Of a DNA stretch of 64,000 bases, positions 11,848 to 22,628 are shown in pieces. How positions within the stretch are numbered: position 1 is the stretch's first letter; each line of letters opens with the position of its first letter. The stretch comes from Megaleporinus macrocephalus (lineage: Eukaryota > Chordata > Actinopteri > Characiformes > Anostomidae), in the NCBI GenBank assembly GCA_021613375.1, contig CM038706.1:24073366-24137365 (forward strand), read 5' to 3'. Both the position numbers and the translations under genes were made by a program. The notes under the pieces are model-generated. The model saw nothing but the letters and a program-made list of their open reading frames with translations. It did not search any database and was not told the origin of the DNA.

Positions 11848-12440
11848 CATACACCCATAGGCCACTTCATTAGATACACCCATGGGCGTGTTAGTGGGGG
11901 GAAAAGTGGACCTGACTACCCAGGGCCCGAGTAGGGAGAGGGGCCCATAAAAATCCAGATTTTTTTTTTTTGCTCACATTCCTTGTGTACTGACATGGAT
12001 AGGGGCCCACTGACATTAAGAGTGTAGAGGCCCCAGAATTTGCTGCTACGCCCCTGGGTACACCTCCTTGGGTCTCCATTTTGTCCGTGCCACTTATGAT
12101 ATAGGTTCATTGTCTACAATTGCAGACTGTGGTCAATCTGATCCACTCACACCAGCACAACACGTACTAACACACCACCACCAACACGTCAGTGTCACTG
12201 CAGTGCTGAGAATGATTCGCCACCCACAGAATGCCTGCTCTGTTGTGGTCCTGTGAGGGTCTTGACCACTGAAGAACAGGGTAAAATGGGGATTAAGAAA
12301 GTCTGCAGAGGATCAGATGGACTACAGTGTGTAGGTAGAACTACAAAGTCCACCTACATGGATAGTGGAGCTGATAGAATAGACAATGAATGGAGATATA
12401 AGAAGGTGTAGCTAAGAAAGTGGCTGGTGGGTGTATACAG
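11848..12440. mobile_element. Foldback element, family R, copy 1 (interrupted)
   Basis: The left end TACACCCATAGGCCACTTCA and right end AAGTGGCTGGTGGGTGTATA are inverted relatives, and the interior holds inverted GAAGAACAGGGT / GTGTCACTGCAGTGCTGAGA blocks. Related copies are at 15728-16004, 45448-45845 and 59330-59985. All are non-coding and potentially self-pairing. The left arm of this copy is broken by another element at 11879-12058. Confidence 0.7.
11879..12058. mobile_element. Element nested in the foldback repeat
   Basis: The insert begins near CCATGGGCGTGTTAGTGGGG and ends near GCTGCTACGCCCCTGG, so GGGCGT.../...ACGCCC mark inverted ends. GGGGCCC-rich blocks (11934-11946 and 12001-12009) lie inside. 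The flanking host sequence resumes as TACACC on both sides, consistent with insertion into the family R element. It resembles the widespread teleost repeat that starts CAGGGGCGTAGC. Confidence 0.6.
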
Positions 12441-12646
12441 CATAGTTTCCACCATGGTAAAGAAACTTGACCATGAAAATTATATTCAAAAGTTGGAACA
12501 CACATGATCAAACAGTATGTTTTCGCTTAGGGCACTTAAACGTTAGAATACTAGTACATCTGATATGCATTCAAATGGTTAGTTGAGGTCTTTATTAAGG
12601 TACCTTTGAAAACTGCCCAATACAGTTTTCTATAATTGCTATAAAG

Positions 12647-12836
12647 CAGTGGTTTCCAGTCCCTGCAGATCCCCCTGCCATGCACTTGTTAGTGTTTTCC
12701 CTGCTCCCAACGCACCTGATCCAACTAAACCGCTCATCAACAAACCTTTCCAGAGACACAGTAAGTGTGTTTTGGCAGAAAAACACAAAACTGTGCAGGA
12801 CAGGAGATCCTCAAGGACCAGGGTTGGACACCAATA
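12647..12836. mobile_element. Palindromic MITE
   Basis: The left part GTGGTTTCCAGTCCCTGCAG and right part TCCTCAAGGACCAGGGTTGG are inverted relatives. Inside, GTGTTTTCCCTGC and GGCAGAAAAACAC form a second inverted pair around a short centre. This is the layout of a common fish foldback MITE. It has no coding capacity. A remnant with the CCGAACCCAGTTCTCGAGGA block lies near 50980. Confidence 0.65.
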
Positions 12837-13306
12837 CTGTAAAGAACCATTTAAGGCAGGTTGTCTATTGTGGAGATTTTAGCATTCAACAGTTTAAGCA
12901 TTCATGGCTCTTTTGGAGATGTCATGGTTTTACACTACAGCTCAAACGTTGAGAAGTAATGGCCAAAAAATAATAATAATAATTTAAAACCAAATTGACT
13001 GCACCACGCCCAGTGTCTAAATTCACTGGTTTCTAAAAAGGAGGGTTTACCAGCCGAGATATGTCCATAATGATAACAGATGATCCTACAGTGTTGAAGA
13101 ACGCTGCCTAACAATAATATCTCACCCATGCCTTAAAAAGTACCAACCAGATGCAAGAGAACCTGGCCAAAATTATTTAAACTAGATTATTACAGCAAAT
13201 TATGTAGCATGTAATAACTAGTTGTTGTTCCCAAAATACTGAAATGTTTAAAAAATAGTAAGTATTGTATTTAGATACTACATTACTATTGTATATAAAG
13301 ATGTAG

Positions 13307-13565
13307 TTGTATATCGTCGCTGTCCAATGAAAAACAAGTATCCCCAAAATTGCAACTTTTCAGGAGAGACCAGAAACATACTTTACTTTCAATGTAAGTC
13401 AATAGAACCAGAATTTTTCTCAAGCTATTTTGGAGTACTTCTATTGGTCCATTCATTATGATTTTTTTTTACACAATGTAAACAATCATTGGCGTGTTCT
13501 ACTCAAAATAGAGTTTTCAAAAAAAATTGAGATACATGTTTTCATTGGACAGCAACGATATACAA
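13307..13565. mobile_element. Inverted-repeat MITE, family E
   Basis: The left end TTGTATATCGTCGCTGTCCA and right end TGGACAGCAACGATATACAA are near-perfect inverted repeats about 20 bp long; pairing continues inward (CAATGAAAAACAAGTATC against GATACATGTTTTCATTG). The 259-bp unit is non-coding. Diverged relatives are the A segments at 3037-3590 and parts of 43540-43750 and 53700-53775. Confidence 0.85.
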
Positions 13566-13845
13566 AATATATTAAAATGACATATGGTGTATATTATTAA
13601 TAACATATTCATGCTGTCTTGGTTCACCCTGTGCAAGAAATCTGATGAATCAAAAACGGCTGGAAGCTCGTTATAGAGCCTGAACTTCCCAGCAATAGAC
13701 TTCTTGTTCTGCTGCCATCTGTCAATAACCAGAATATTCAGAGCAGTATTTTCAGATCTTAGTCACAGTTCCTATTCTAGAGACTGTTCACTCTCATTCA
13801 CACTCTGAAATGTGTCTGCTCCTACCTCACTTCTCTTAACAGGCA

Positions 13846-13894
13846 CTACACTGAAGCCTGCTGTACACTGAAGCCTGCTGTACACTGAAGCCTG
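13846..13894. repeat. 17-bp tandem repeat, three copies
   Basis: The unit GTACACTGAAGCCTGCT is repeated nearly three times without change, so it arose recently. It is non-coding. Confidence 0.9.
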
Positions 13895-13899
13895 TGTCT

Positions 13900-15004
13900 C
13901 CTCGCTGTAATACAGGCGAATACTAGACATAATAAATATGTGTATTTTGTATGTATCTCTTGTATTTATTGCTGACTGACCTGTGTCTGCCAACATACTC
14001 TACTAACTCTGAATGAGAAATGTGTATCTCACTGTGGTCAAAATATAAAAGTAAAAATGAAGAGCACTACACTTGTTTACAACATACAATAATTACATTT
14101 GGTGTTTTCTATATATTCAATAAATGCAGAAATCAGTTTACAATTACCGGCCACTTAATGAAAATAAGCAAATCAAGCTATATGAAATGTGTTAAACGGC
14201 ATGCTTTTTATATTTATGCAGAAATAAAGTAAATTAGTATGTTTAAAAATTCAAATGTTTTAAAGCAAAACATGTTTAATCCATGTTTTAACATCCAGTG
14301 CCATTAGGACAAGAAAGAGCTGCAAAAAATTTAACAAAACTCTTGAAACTGTTAAGATGCATAATCATCCAAACATATTGTAAAAGCCACCCAAGAAACT
14401 GCAAGGGATTTGTATCCAAGCATTAAAAATAATTCTTGTCTGTATATCTGTTAGTTTGTTTGATTACTTTCGAGCCTGTGAAAATGTAGGGACTATGTAC
14501 AAATGCTTGTATTTCCTAAATTCATTGAATTAGAAGTCTACACGTCCTTATGTCGTCAATGTAAAACCATGGTGGGTGAGGCAAAATGACAAAATTAGAA
14601 ATTACAAAACTGTCTAAATACCTGAACTGACTATAAATAACATTGGTCAGCTGGACACTGGTCAGCTGCGGTTACTGTAAACAAAATTAGATCTATTTTG
14701 TTTCTCAAACGATTTGGTGAAAAGAAGTGTGTTAAATGAGACCAAAATCAATCAGAATCATTTCACTATATAAATATATACTGAAGTGTATTATTCTTTC
14801 TTTAGGGTTGCTTTACTGTAGGGTTGTTTTGGTGGTCCAGGACCAGGTGCTAAGATCAGTGACATAAATATTGAAAATTCAAGCTGTCTAATCGCACTGC
14901 GGCCGGTATATATTTACTAGACAATTTATTTAACACTGTTTACACAACTTTACGCTCAGGACTAACTGTGATAATTTCTTTTAACCATCAGCACACCATT
15001 ACTT
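13900..15004. other. Gene-free AT-rich stretch
   Basis: No gene, RNA gene or clear element boundary is seen. The short open frame at 14020-14232 is AT-driven. Confidence 0.5.
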
Positions 15005-15620
15005 TGCTGTACAAACCTCAATTCCAAAAGCAGAGACTATAACACTTTTATTTTTGGAAATCAAAAAATTCAGCATCTGCAAAACAATCACAAATCATTT
15101 TTGGAGAATGAGCAAGACTGAAAGCCACAATATCCCTGCACCCATAAATGCAAGTTAAGTTATTATGCACAGTCATAGGTCCACAAGGTCCAGAAACCTT
15201 CTCTAGGCTCAAGCTCAGTTTTAAAACAACTGCTGCTGAATGTGAATGTGTATTATTGTCTGAAGAGTCAGATTGTTTATAAAAATAATGGACATATAAA
15301 GAAGAAAATAAATAAATAAGAAAAGGCTGATCCATGTTGTAGTATGGGGGTGTATTAGTGACCAATTACTTAGTAATCTTCACATGTTTGAAGGCACCGT
15401 TAATGATAAAAGATATGTATTTGCATGTGTTGTAAAAGCATGGCAGTGTAATGGTTGCCAGACCAGATGACCTTCAGTCCAGATCTGTCTCCCAGGCCCA
15501 TATTAAGCATTTGTAAGAAAAGCTATGACAGCAAAGATGCCACATGTTTCCTCAGGGACTGTGTATATGTATAACAGAAGAATGGCACATCTCTGCTTTC
15601 CATGGTCCAGGACCATGTGT
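15005..15620. mobile_element. Decayed DNA-transposon fragment, family T
   Basis: It begins ACAAACCTCAATTCCAAAAG, the usual end of a very common teleost transposon. Interior blocks such as TTGAAGGCACCGTTAATG and TCCAGATCTGTCTCCCAGG correspond to the decayed transposase region of that family. There are many stops and indels, so it is a dead copy. Two more fragments of the family are at 20430-20960 and 21060-21640. Confidence 0.55.
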
Positions 15621-15727
15621 TAGGATCAGTGGCATAATTACTAAAGGGCCAATGGTGCAATCGCACTGTGGCTAGTACTCTATGGGATTCATGGTGACTG
15701 TCTCCCTAATACTTTTATTGGACGCAT

Positions 15728-16004
15728 TATACGCCCACCAACCACTTCATTAGGTACACTGAAACAGTCTATTTTATCAGCTCTACTAACCATATAGGTG
15801 AACCTGCAGTTCTACAACTACAGACTGTAGTCCATCTGATTCTCTGTGTACCCCTTTCACCTTTTCCTCCAGTGGTAAGGACCCCTTAAGGACCACCACT
15901 GGATCACTCTTAGCACTGCAGTGACACTGATGTAGTGCTAGTAAGAGTGGATCAGACTCAGCAGTGCTGTTGGAGTTTATAAACACCTCAGTGTCACTGC
16001 TGGA
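15728..16004. mobile_element. Foldback element, family R, copy 2
   Basis: It starts with ACGCCCACCAACCACTTCAT and TAGGTACACT. It contains CAGACTGTAGTCCATCTGAT and CTCAGTGTCACTGCTGGACT, both shared in direct or inverted form with the copies at 11848, 45448 and 59330. It is truncated on the right, where a 21-bp tandem repeat starts. Confidence 0.7.
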
Positions 16005-16068
16005 CTAGATATAGATGCATGTCTACTAGATATAGATGCATGTCTACTAGATATAGATGTATGTGGAC
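16003..16068. repeat. 21-bp tandem repeat, three copies
   Basis: The unit ACTAGATATAGATGCATGTCT is present three times, the last with one change (GCATG to GTATG). Confidence 0.9.
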
Positions 16069-16069
16069 A

Positions 16070-17553
16070 CCTGTGCTGGTGACAGTAAGCATCCGATTAA
16101 GCAAACAGATTTTACAGCTAGATTAGTTCCTTTTTACCTGCAAACAATTTCTCCTGTCCAGCTCTGCTAGGATCAATACTGCAGTTCATTCACAGGAACC
16201 CTTCTCTGAATTCCTGGGAGTGGCTCAGAGAGAAGAGCAGGGTGGTGAGGAGACAGCTGTTGAGTGGGAGTAATCCCATTACACAGAGTTATATATGGCC
16301 ACATTTGAAGAGAGAAAACACACATTGGATGCATGAACACATGCTACAGATTGCTAGATGACCCACATTTGATGAGCAGTTCTCCAAATGACTGTGTTTT
16401 TCAGTCCTACTTGTAGACAGGAAGGTAGGTTTCCTCACTAAGACATTGGGAGCCCTGTAAACTTTCGTTTTTTACTTTGTTTAGAACCTGACTCTGAAGC
16501 CAAGCATGGATGACGCTCAAACTCTCAAACTGTTATGGATATCTAACTGGTGTATTAAAGTTTACTTAAGGTCAACCTGTAATAAAAAAATGACTTTAGT
16601 CCCATGTTAGTTCATTTCCCTAGTCATAATAAGCACAATTCATGACATTATATCATTTGAAAGACGAAACTCAGTTTTCCTGGCTTTCATCAAGATGTGA
16701 TGACTTTTGTCTACCTCTAAAACATGTTCTGTTTTTTGGCTACCTATCCTTCCTATTATTAAGCAAAATGCTAAGCTATCATAGAAACACTCCCTGAGAA
16801 ACATGTCACAAGCAGAGCAACTGATTTCAGATGTCCCCCCAAAAAAGGATGTAACAATAGCACAACCAAGGGGTGGAAGGGGGGTCCAGGGGGTCCACAA
16901 CTCCCTGAAAGTCTCAAAATCACACTTCTGGGGTAGCTTTACAATCTAAATCTGAAAACTTGGCCAATTTCCAATTTTTCCTAATTTCTCAAACTAAAGA
17001 CAAAGGAGATGTTCAAGCTCTTAGTTAATGCGTAGAGGAGTGCATTATATAACTAGGAAATAGCTTTTCTAGAAGGATTGTGGAACCAAACATTTTATTG
17101 CCCCTGAAATTAGCATCAGCCCACCAACACTAAATTAGTGAGCTTATATGGGACACCCCAAAAAAATCTCCAAAGAACCATATACAGTGGGTTTTCCTTT
17201 ATGCAGAGGAACTATTTACCCATTCAAATGGTTTCTTAAGTTGCTAGAGGTCTATATACTCTTGTGACTGTTTGGACATGCAAAGGCTTATGGGTTAGGG
17301 TAAGTGCGGGACTCCCAGTAGGAGAGACTATAATCATGTAAGTAGTTGTGCTTGTGCATAACTGTTTCTTCAAAGTTATAACCCATTTTTGGGCATTAAA
17401 TAAAAAATGACATTTAATGTTCATGAATAATATTTGATTAGTTTTATTTGAAATTTGCTTGATTCCACTGTCTGTCTCTATTCTGTTTATAGTTTAACCA
17501 TCTCGTATGGCCAACTCCTGAAATCTGTCAGCATTTCCTTCTAATTTACACTA
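16070..17553. other. Gene-free stretch
   Basis: No gene is seen. A G-rich patch at 16866-16900 (GGGGTGGAAGGGGGGTCCAG) resembles the patch near 470-500 and is probably another fragment of the same repeat. Confidence 0.5.
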
Positions 17554-17555
17554 TA

Positions 17556-18389
17556 CAGCGCCCTCTACAATTATTGGCACCCCTATTTAAGATGTGTTTT
17601 TGGCTTTTAATGTATATTTTTTAATAATATAAGATAACAATGCAAAAAAGAGAAAAATTCAACTTTTTGCATTTATAGAAAAATCCCACATTAAGAAATA
17701 ATTATTTTACGTGAAATCATCTGTGCCACAATTATTGGCACCCCTGATGTTAATACTTTGTACAACCCCCTTTTGCCAACTAGACAGCACTTAATCTTCA
17801 GAGAGAGGGACCTTCAACCTTTCCTCTTTGCACAATCTCTCTAAATCATACTGGGTCCTCTCCTATACACTCAACTCTTCAGCTCACCCCACAGGTTTTC
17901 AATTGTGTTGAGGTCTGGGGACTGAAATGTCCATGGGAGGAGCTTGATTTTGTGTCTGGTGAACCATTTTTGTGTAGATTTGGCAACATGTTTAGGGTCA
18001 TTCTCTTGCTGAAAGACCCAGTGATCTTAAGCTTTCGGTCAGAGGTACGGGATTTTGATTTAGTGTTTGTTGCCAAAAAGCTCTGTATTGGTCTCATCTG
18101 ACCAAAGCACACAGTCCCAGTTGGAGTCCCAGTACCGCTTGGAGAACTCCAGACATTTATGTTTATGCTGGCAATCTACAGTAGAAATGACAGAAATACT
18201 TTAATTACATTTATTTTCTAGGAATAATTAGGGGTGCCAATAATTGTGGAACAGGTGATTTTATAAAAAATAATGATTTCTTAGGATTTTTCTTCAATTC
18301 ACTTGAGGTTACATGTTCTACAGTTTTCAGTGTGAGACTATGCTTTTGCAAATTTATTTATAAAGTGCCAATAATTGTGGAGGGCGCTG
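17556..18389. mobile_element. TA-flanked DNA transposon, non-autonomous (834 bp)
   Basis: The ends CAGCGCCCTCTACAATTATT and AATAATTGTGGAGGGCGCTG are inverted repeats of about 25 bp with one mismatch in the outer 20. TA flanks both sides (17554-17555 and 18390-18391), the target duplication of the Tc1/mariner superfamily. A second inner pair repeats the end motif: CCACAATTATTGGCACCCCT (17726-17745) and its inverse AGGGGTGCCAATAATTGTGG (18230-18249). The interior (17860-18120) has decayed sequence including GTTGAGGTCTGGGGACTG, but no intact transposase frame. Confidence 0.85.
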
Positions 18390-18391
18390 TA

Positions 18392-18847
18392 TGTCCAAAA
18401 GTCTGTAGACACTAACTCATCCAACAATTCTTCTGAAATCAGTAGAGATTGTCCAGGATTTAGTCTACACTCTGCAAAAGACTTTACACAAGGTGTAGGA
18501 TCACTGCTTTGATTGTGTTCAGCCACAAGGTCATTAGTGAAGTCAGGTACTAATGTTGGATAATTACTCATCCCAAAAATCATCCCACACTTATTAAATG
18601 GAGCTCCATCAATCCAGAAAATAAAGTTTCACTGCTTGATAGCCAAGTGCTGGGGAGCTTTAATCTCTCCAGCAGACTACTGGTTTGGGCATGAAGAGGC
18701 TCATGTATGGGTGCATCCCATTCTATTGGTCAGAGCTTTTTTTTATAGAGATTACATATACTGTGTAAGCACAACTGGACGCCTGAGTCAGCAATGGGTG
18801 CAGCAACAGAATTCTTTAAGGAGGGCTTGTCTGCACACTTCTGGACA
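18392..18847. mobile_element. TA-flanked MITE next to the previous element
   Basis: The left end TGTCCAAAAGTCTGTAGACA and right end GTCTGCACACTTCTGGACA are inverted relatives flanked by TA (18390-18391 and 18848-18849). This matches the common teleost element with TATGTCCAAAAGTTTGTGGACA-type ends. Interior phrases such as TTCAGCCACAAGGTCATTAG are shared with the decayed copy at 53395-54060. No intact open frame is present. Confidence 0.75.
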
Positions 18848-19029
18848 TATAGTGGATAAGCATTTCCTTTGCCAAATAACTCTTAAAGACCACTCTTTCG
18901 TGTGATGTCCAATCTAAGCACATGAAGATAATGAAAGCATTTGCTTTTCTGAATGATGAGATTTCACAAGCCACCATCAGGTAATTATTTCAAACTTGTG
19001 TTTGGTCTATTTAAAACTCTATAGTCCCT

Positions 19030-19200
19030 GCTACGGTATGGTACAGTGGGTAACACCATTGTCCTCCATCTGGTAGTGGAAGGTTTAATGGCCTGCTTGG
19101 GCTAACACATCATGCTGTAGCGTTAATATATTAGTATATTGCTTCATTGGCAGTTTGAGTTGCACTGGATAAGAGCATCTGTCAAATGCTTATATAATGT
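19030..19200 (+). mobile_element. SINE-like fragment
   Basis: Blocks GGTAACACCATTGTCCTCCA, GGAAGGTTTAATGGCCTGC and GGATAAGAGCATCTGTCAAA occur in order and match a tRNA-related teleost SINE with the TAAGAGCATCTGCCAAATGC-type tail. The tRNA-like head is decayed, so no functional tRNA is claimed. Confidence 0.6.
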
Positions 19201-19940
19201 AGAGCTGACAGAGGTAGCCATGATACAGTACAATGGAAGTACTTTTCAGTGACAGACAGGATAGAAAAGCACATATGTAGCACTGAACTACAGGGGGAGG
19301 ACACCACCAGTCACAGGCTTCACCCTTACATTGACCAACTTCCCCAACACAAATGCCCCCACAAGAAACCCAACTCTTCTCAACATACCATGACACATAA
19401 AGCATGTACACCTAACTTCAACTTCAAGATCAGACATAAACAGTTCGTTTATTGGAGAGTGCATGCCTGCCATAAGCCTGCATAACCACATCTCTGACTG
19501 GGGTTAAATGTTTCAGACATAGCCTGTAACAGACCGATACAACATAATCTGGCAAAAACTCTACGAAGCAAGCAGGCTGTGAGAAACGTTTTTAGTTAAA
19601 TGCACAAAATAGTCAGCAATCACTTCCATTGAAATCTAGATGGTACAACTTCCATGTGCAGGACAGCCTTAAGTTAACTCTCAGTTCAACTCACCTTGCA
19701 GCATTCGGCTTGAATCTACATCTGAAAGAATGTTGCCTAGAACCGTGTTATCAGCTCTCGTTTCATTGCGCATGCTGTAAGTTACTTCAGCTTGACTGAC
19801 ACTTTTATAACCAAAGGTGACTATGACATAATGGTGGACTCGTGAGGCTCTCTAGAATAGAAGAACGGCCCTTGGATAAGTTTAGCTCCCTCCTTTCATT
19901 TCTGAATCAGAAGATCCCGGTGTTCAGACAATCCACCATA

Positions 19941-19983
19941 GTCTCCATGGTGATGAAAGGCTCTCTGCAGTCTCCATAGCAAT
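19941..19983. promoter_or_regulatory. Paired RFX X-box-like sites
   Basis: GTCTCCATGGTGAT (19941-19954) and GTCTCCATAGCAAT (19970-19983) both match the RFX X-box pattern GTNNCC-AT-RGNAAC with few differences, and are spaced 29 bp start to start. They sit in a GC-richer, repeat-poor block about 2.1 kb upstream of the presumed ppm1b promoter. RFX factors bind such palindromes; use in vivo is an inference. Confidence 0.4.
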
Positions 19984-20129
19984 GCTTCAGCAGCACTCAT
20001 TAAGCCCAGGACAGGCTGTTTAGCTCTAGTGGCGGGGCAGGCCAAGGCTAGCGCTTCAGAAAGGACCTTTACAAGCAGTGCATGACATAAGCCCCTGTCA
20101 TGTCATAAGCCCCTCACCAGGAAGAGAGC

Positions 20130-20131
<2 letters not shown>

Positions 20132-20205
<74 letters not shown>
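20132..20205. repeat. (GA)n microsatellite
   Basis: About 37 nearly perfect GA dinucleotides, ending in GAGATTG. Confidence 0.95.
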
Positions 20206-20209
<4 letters not shown>

Positions 20210-20429
20210 TGAAAAAATTCTTGCTCGTTGATATTACTTGATTTACATTTTTATACAAATGCAAACAAGTAGAGATAAAGGTAAGTACTTTATATAGTTC
20301 AGTATATTATATTAGCACTGCAACATTTCAATACTTATTCAGAACACTAATAGCAATGGAAAGTACCAAGTACACTAACCAACTGGGCTACAAGGGTAGA
20401 TTTACAGTGTAGATCTGCCTAGAAGTACA

Positions 20430-20965
20430 AACCCTATTCCAGAAAAGTAACAAATGGGAACAAATGTAATAAAAATAGAATGCAATGATTCTGCATGACA
20501 ATGCTAAACTACATAATGCATCTATCACAACAGCATAGGTTTGCAGAATAGATGCATTATGTAGTTTAGCATTGTCATGCCTGCTTGCACCTTTCACCAC
20601 TAGAAAACATTTAGTGCATCATGAAACTAAAATTTAGGAAACGGTCAGAACTGTTGAGCAGCTATAATCCTACATCAGACAAGAATGGGACTACATTCCT
20701 CTCCCAAAACTCCAGCTACTGGTCTCCTCACGCGCCTGATGTTTACTGTTGTTAAAAGAAGAGGGGATGCTACACAATGGTAGACATGGACCTGTCCCAC
20801 CTATTTTGAGATGTGTTGCTGCCATCAAGTTCTAAATAAGTTACTATTTTTGATGAAATGGTCAAATGTCTTACTTCCAACATCTGATATGTGTTTTATA
20901 TTCTATTGTGAATAAAATATGAGTCTATGAGATCTGCAAATCATTGCAAATGCATATACATTTTA
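20430..20965. mobile_element. Decayed DNA-transposon fragment, family T
   Basis: It begins ACAAACCCTATTCCAGAAAA and later shows GACTACATTCCTCTCCCAAA, AATGGTAGACATGGACCTGT, CCACCTATTTTGAGATGTGT and, near the end, TCTGCAAATCATTGCAAATG. These blocks match in order the 3' half of a ubiquitous teleost transposon. A perfect 32-bp inverted repeat is embedded at its left end. Confidence 0.6.
20494..20579. repeat. Perfect 32-bp inverted repeat (hairpin)
   Basis: The arm at 20494-20525 (starts CATGACAATGCTAAAC, ends AATGCATCTAT) is exactly complementary to 20548-20579 (starts ATAGATGCATT, ends GCATTGTCATG), with a 22-base loop between. All 32 pairs match. The left arm follows directly on the family T terminal sequence. 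Confidence 0.95.
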
Positions 20966-21059
20966 TACAGTAGTGGTTGTACACTAAGCTAATGGCGTAA
21001 TATTATGCTAAACACTGTGCCATTCTACACTAGAAGGTATGCATCACTGTAAGGGAAAA

Positions 21060-21640
21060 ATAAATAGTGGACAATATTGCAACACAATTCTTTAGTGGAA
21101 ATAACTGCATGGGCTCAGGAAAACCTCTCAAAACTATCTGTAAACACTGTTTGTCACTGCAACAACAAATGTTAAGACTCTTCCACGCAAAGAACAAACC
21201 AGATATAAACAGGTCCAGAAACACCGCCAGCGTCTTTGGGCCTAAGCTAATTTAAGATGGACTGAAGTGAAACGTAAAAGTGTCCTGCAGTCTGACAGAT
21301 CAAAATTTTAAACTGTAGATGTTGTGTCCTCTGGGCTGAGAAGGAGAGAGACCATCTAGCTTGTTGATCGGCCAGCATCAGTGATCGTATAGGGGGGCGT
21401 TAGTGCATGTTTCATTGGTGACTCCTTTAATAATGAAAGAAATATACAGGTTTTTCAGGGAATGTCCAGCTTTTTACAGCAAGATAAATGCCCAATCACA
21501 TTCTGTGTTTAACCCCCTACCAACCAGAAGGATAACAGTTTGAAAGAGTTTAAAGACTTTAAATGACATGCACATTATTGCATTCTATTTTTATTTACAT
21601 TTTGTACATCATTCCAACTTTTTAGGGTTTTTGAGGGTGC
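21060..21640. mobile_element. Decayed DNA-transposon fragment, family T
   Basis: Blocks include AATGTTAAGACTCTTCCACG, AAAGTGTCCTGCAGTCTGAC and, at the right end, ATTGCATTCTATTTTTATTT then CATTCCAACTTTTTAGGGTT, the inverse of the left end seen at 20430. Together with the previous fragment it represents head and tail parts of one family, separated by about 100 bp. No intact frame remains. Confidence 0.55.
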
Positions 21641-22059
21641 AGGCGTACAACAGATGAAGAAGAATATCAGCTAGCACAAAGCATTAATATTACATATTGT
21701 TTAATTGATAATGTCAGACATATAATGATATAGTAAGTAGTATAGTGAGTAATTGTAGAACAAAGATGCACCCTTATGGTAAGTGGAGCTGATGGCAAAC
21801 AAAGAGGCATATCTAATAACGTGTGTGTTTGTTAGTATAGTGATATACGGTCTATACTAAAAGGTATATTAGACTAATGGACTAATAATACTATCAGAAG
21901 GAACACTGGGCTGAGAAATATACGTCACTAATGGATTAATAATGATGTAGTGTAGGTGTACATTAAGCAGTGCACTCTGCCTCTCCTAATTCATTCATTT
22001 AGAATTATATTAATGATGTAGTCACTGGCTTTTTTTTCCATCTTGGAAATTTCGTTCAC

Positions 22060-22628
22060 CTTCTTTGGGCCTGACATGCCCTCATCATCCAGTCACTGCC
22101 CTCTGCGGCGTCGTTTCGTTTGACCGACCGCTGTTTAGACCAGTGTCCACACATGCAGCTCTCCTCTAGTGCAGCGCCGTGAGCTCGAGGCTCCGCCCCT
22201 CGCGCAGCTACTGCGAGCTGTTGGCCGTCAGTGATGGGGAGGACGTCATCTGTCCGTTAACATGTTGCTAGCCGAAACGCCACATTAGCTTCCACACTTC
22301 GTCGGATTCTGGGCTCTTTGTTTTGGAGGGCTACACTGCACAGAGGCGGCAGCGGGTGTCAAATATGTATGAAAAACCTCACGGTCATAGCCGCTATCTG
22401 CTGAGGGTGCAGTCCGAGCTGACCGTGTGAAATCCGCCGCATTAGCTAGCCTGGTAGCTAGCTGGGCTAACGAACAGTTAGCACTGCTGCGCTAGCCGTA
22501 GCCGAGCGTGTCCACCATAACCAGCAAAATAATTCGATGGTCAGGGAGTGGGCTTGCGGTGAGAAAATCAAGCGGTCATCTGCCTGGTACGCGGAGTCTT
22601 GTGGAAGGATAACTGCATCCTGAGAAAT
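22060..22628 (+). promoter_or_regulatory. ppm1b: CpG-rich promoter and non-coding exon 1 of ppm1b
   Basis: CpG density rises sharply compared with both flanks (GTCGTTTCG, GACCGACCG, CTCCGCCCCTCGCGCAGC, GGACGTCATC). There is a GC-box-like CTCCGCCCC and a CRE-like GACGTCAT at 22232-22239. The block ends in a consensus splice donor, GAGAAAT|GTAAGT, after 22628. Vertebrate PPM1B genes have a non-coding first exon and a long first intron, and the next + strand acceptor leading to an ATG is that of ppm1b at 39061. The transcription start cannot be fixed; somewhere in 22200-22350 is likely. Assigning this island to ppm1b is by position and family structure. Confidence 0.65.

Noticed and set aside
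13846..16068. Possible CRISPR-like array from short tandem repeats
   Set aside because: The 17- and 21-bp units are directly adjacent without spacers, and the sequence is from an animal genome.
19030..19200. Possible tRNA gene
   Set aside because: The tRNA-like part is decayed and followed by a SINE tail; no intact cloverleaf is seen.
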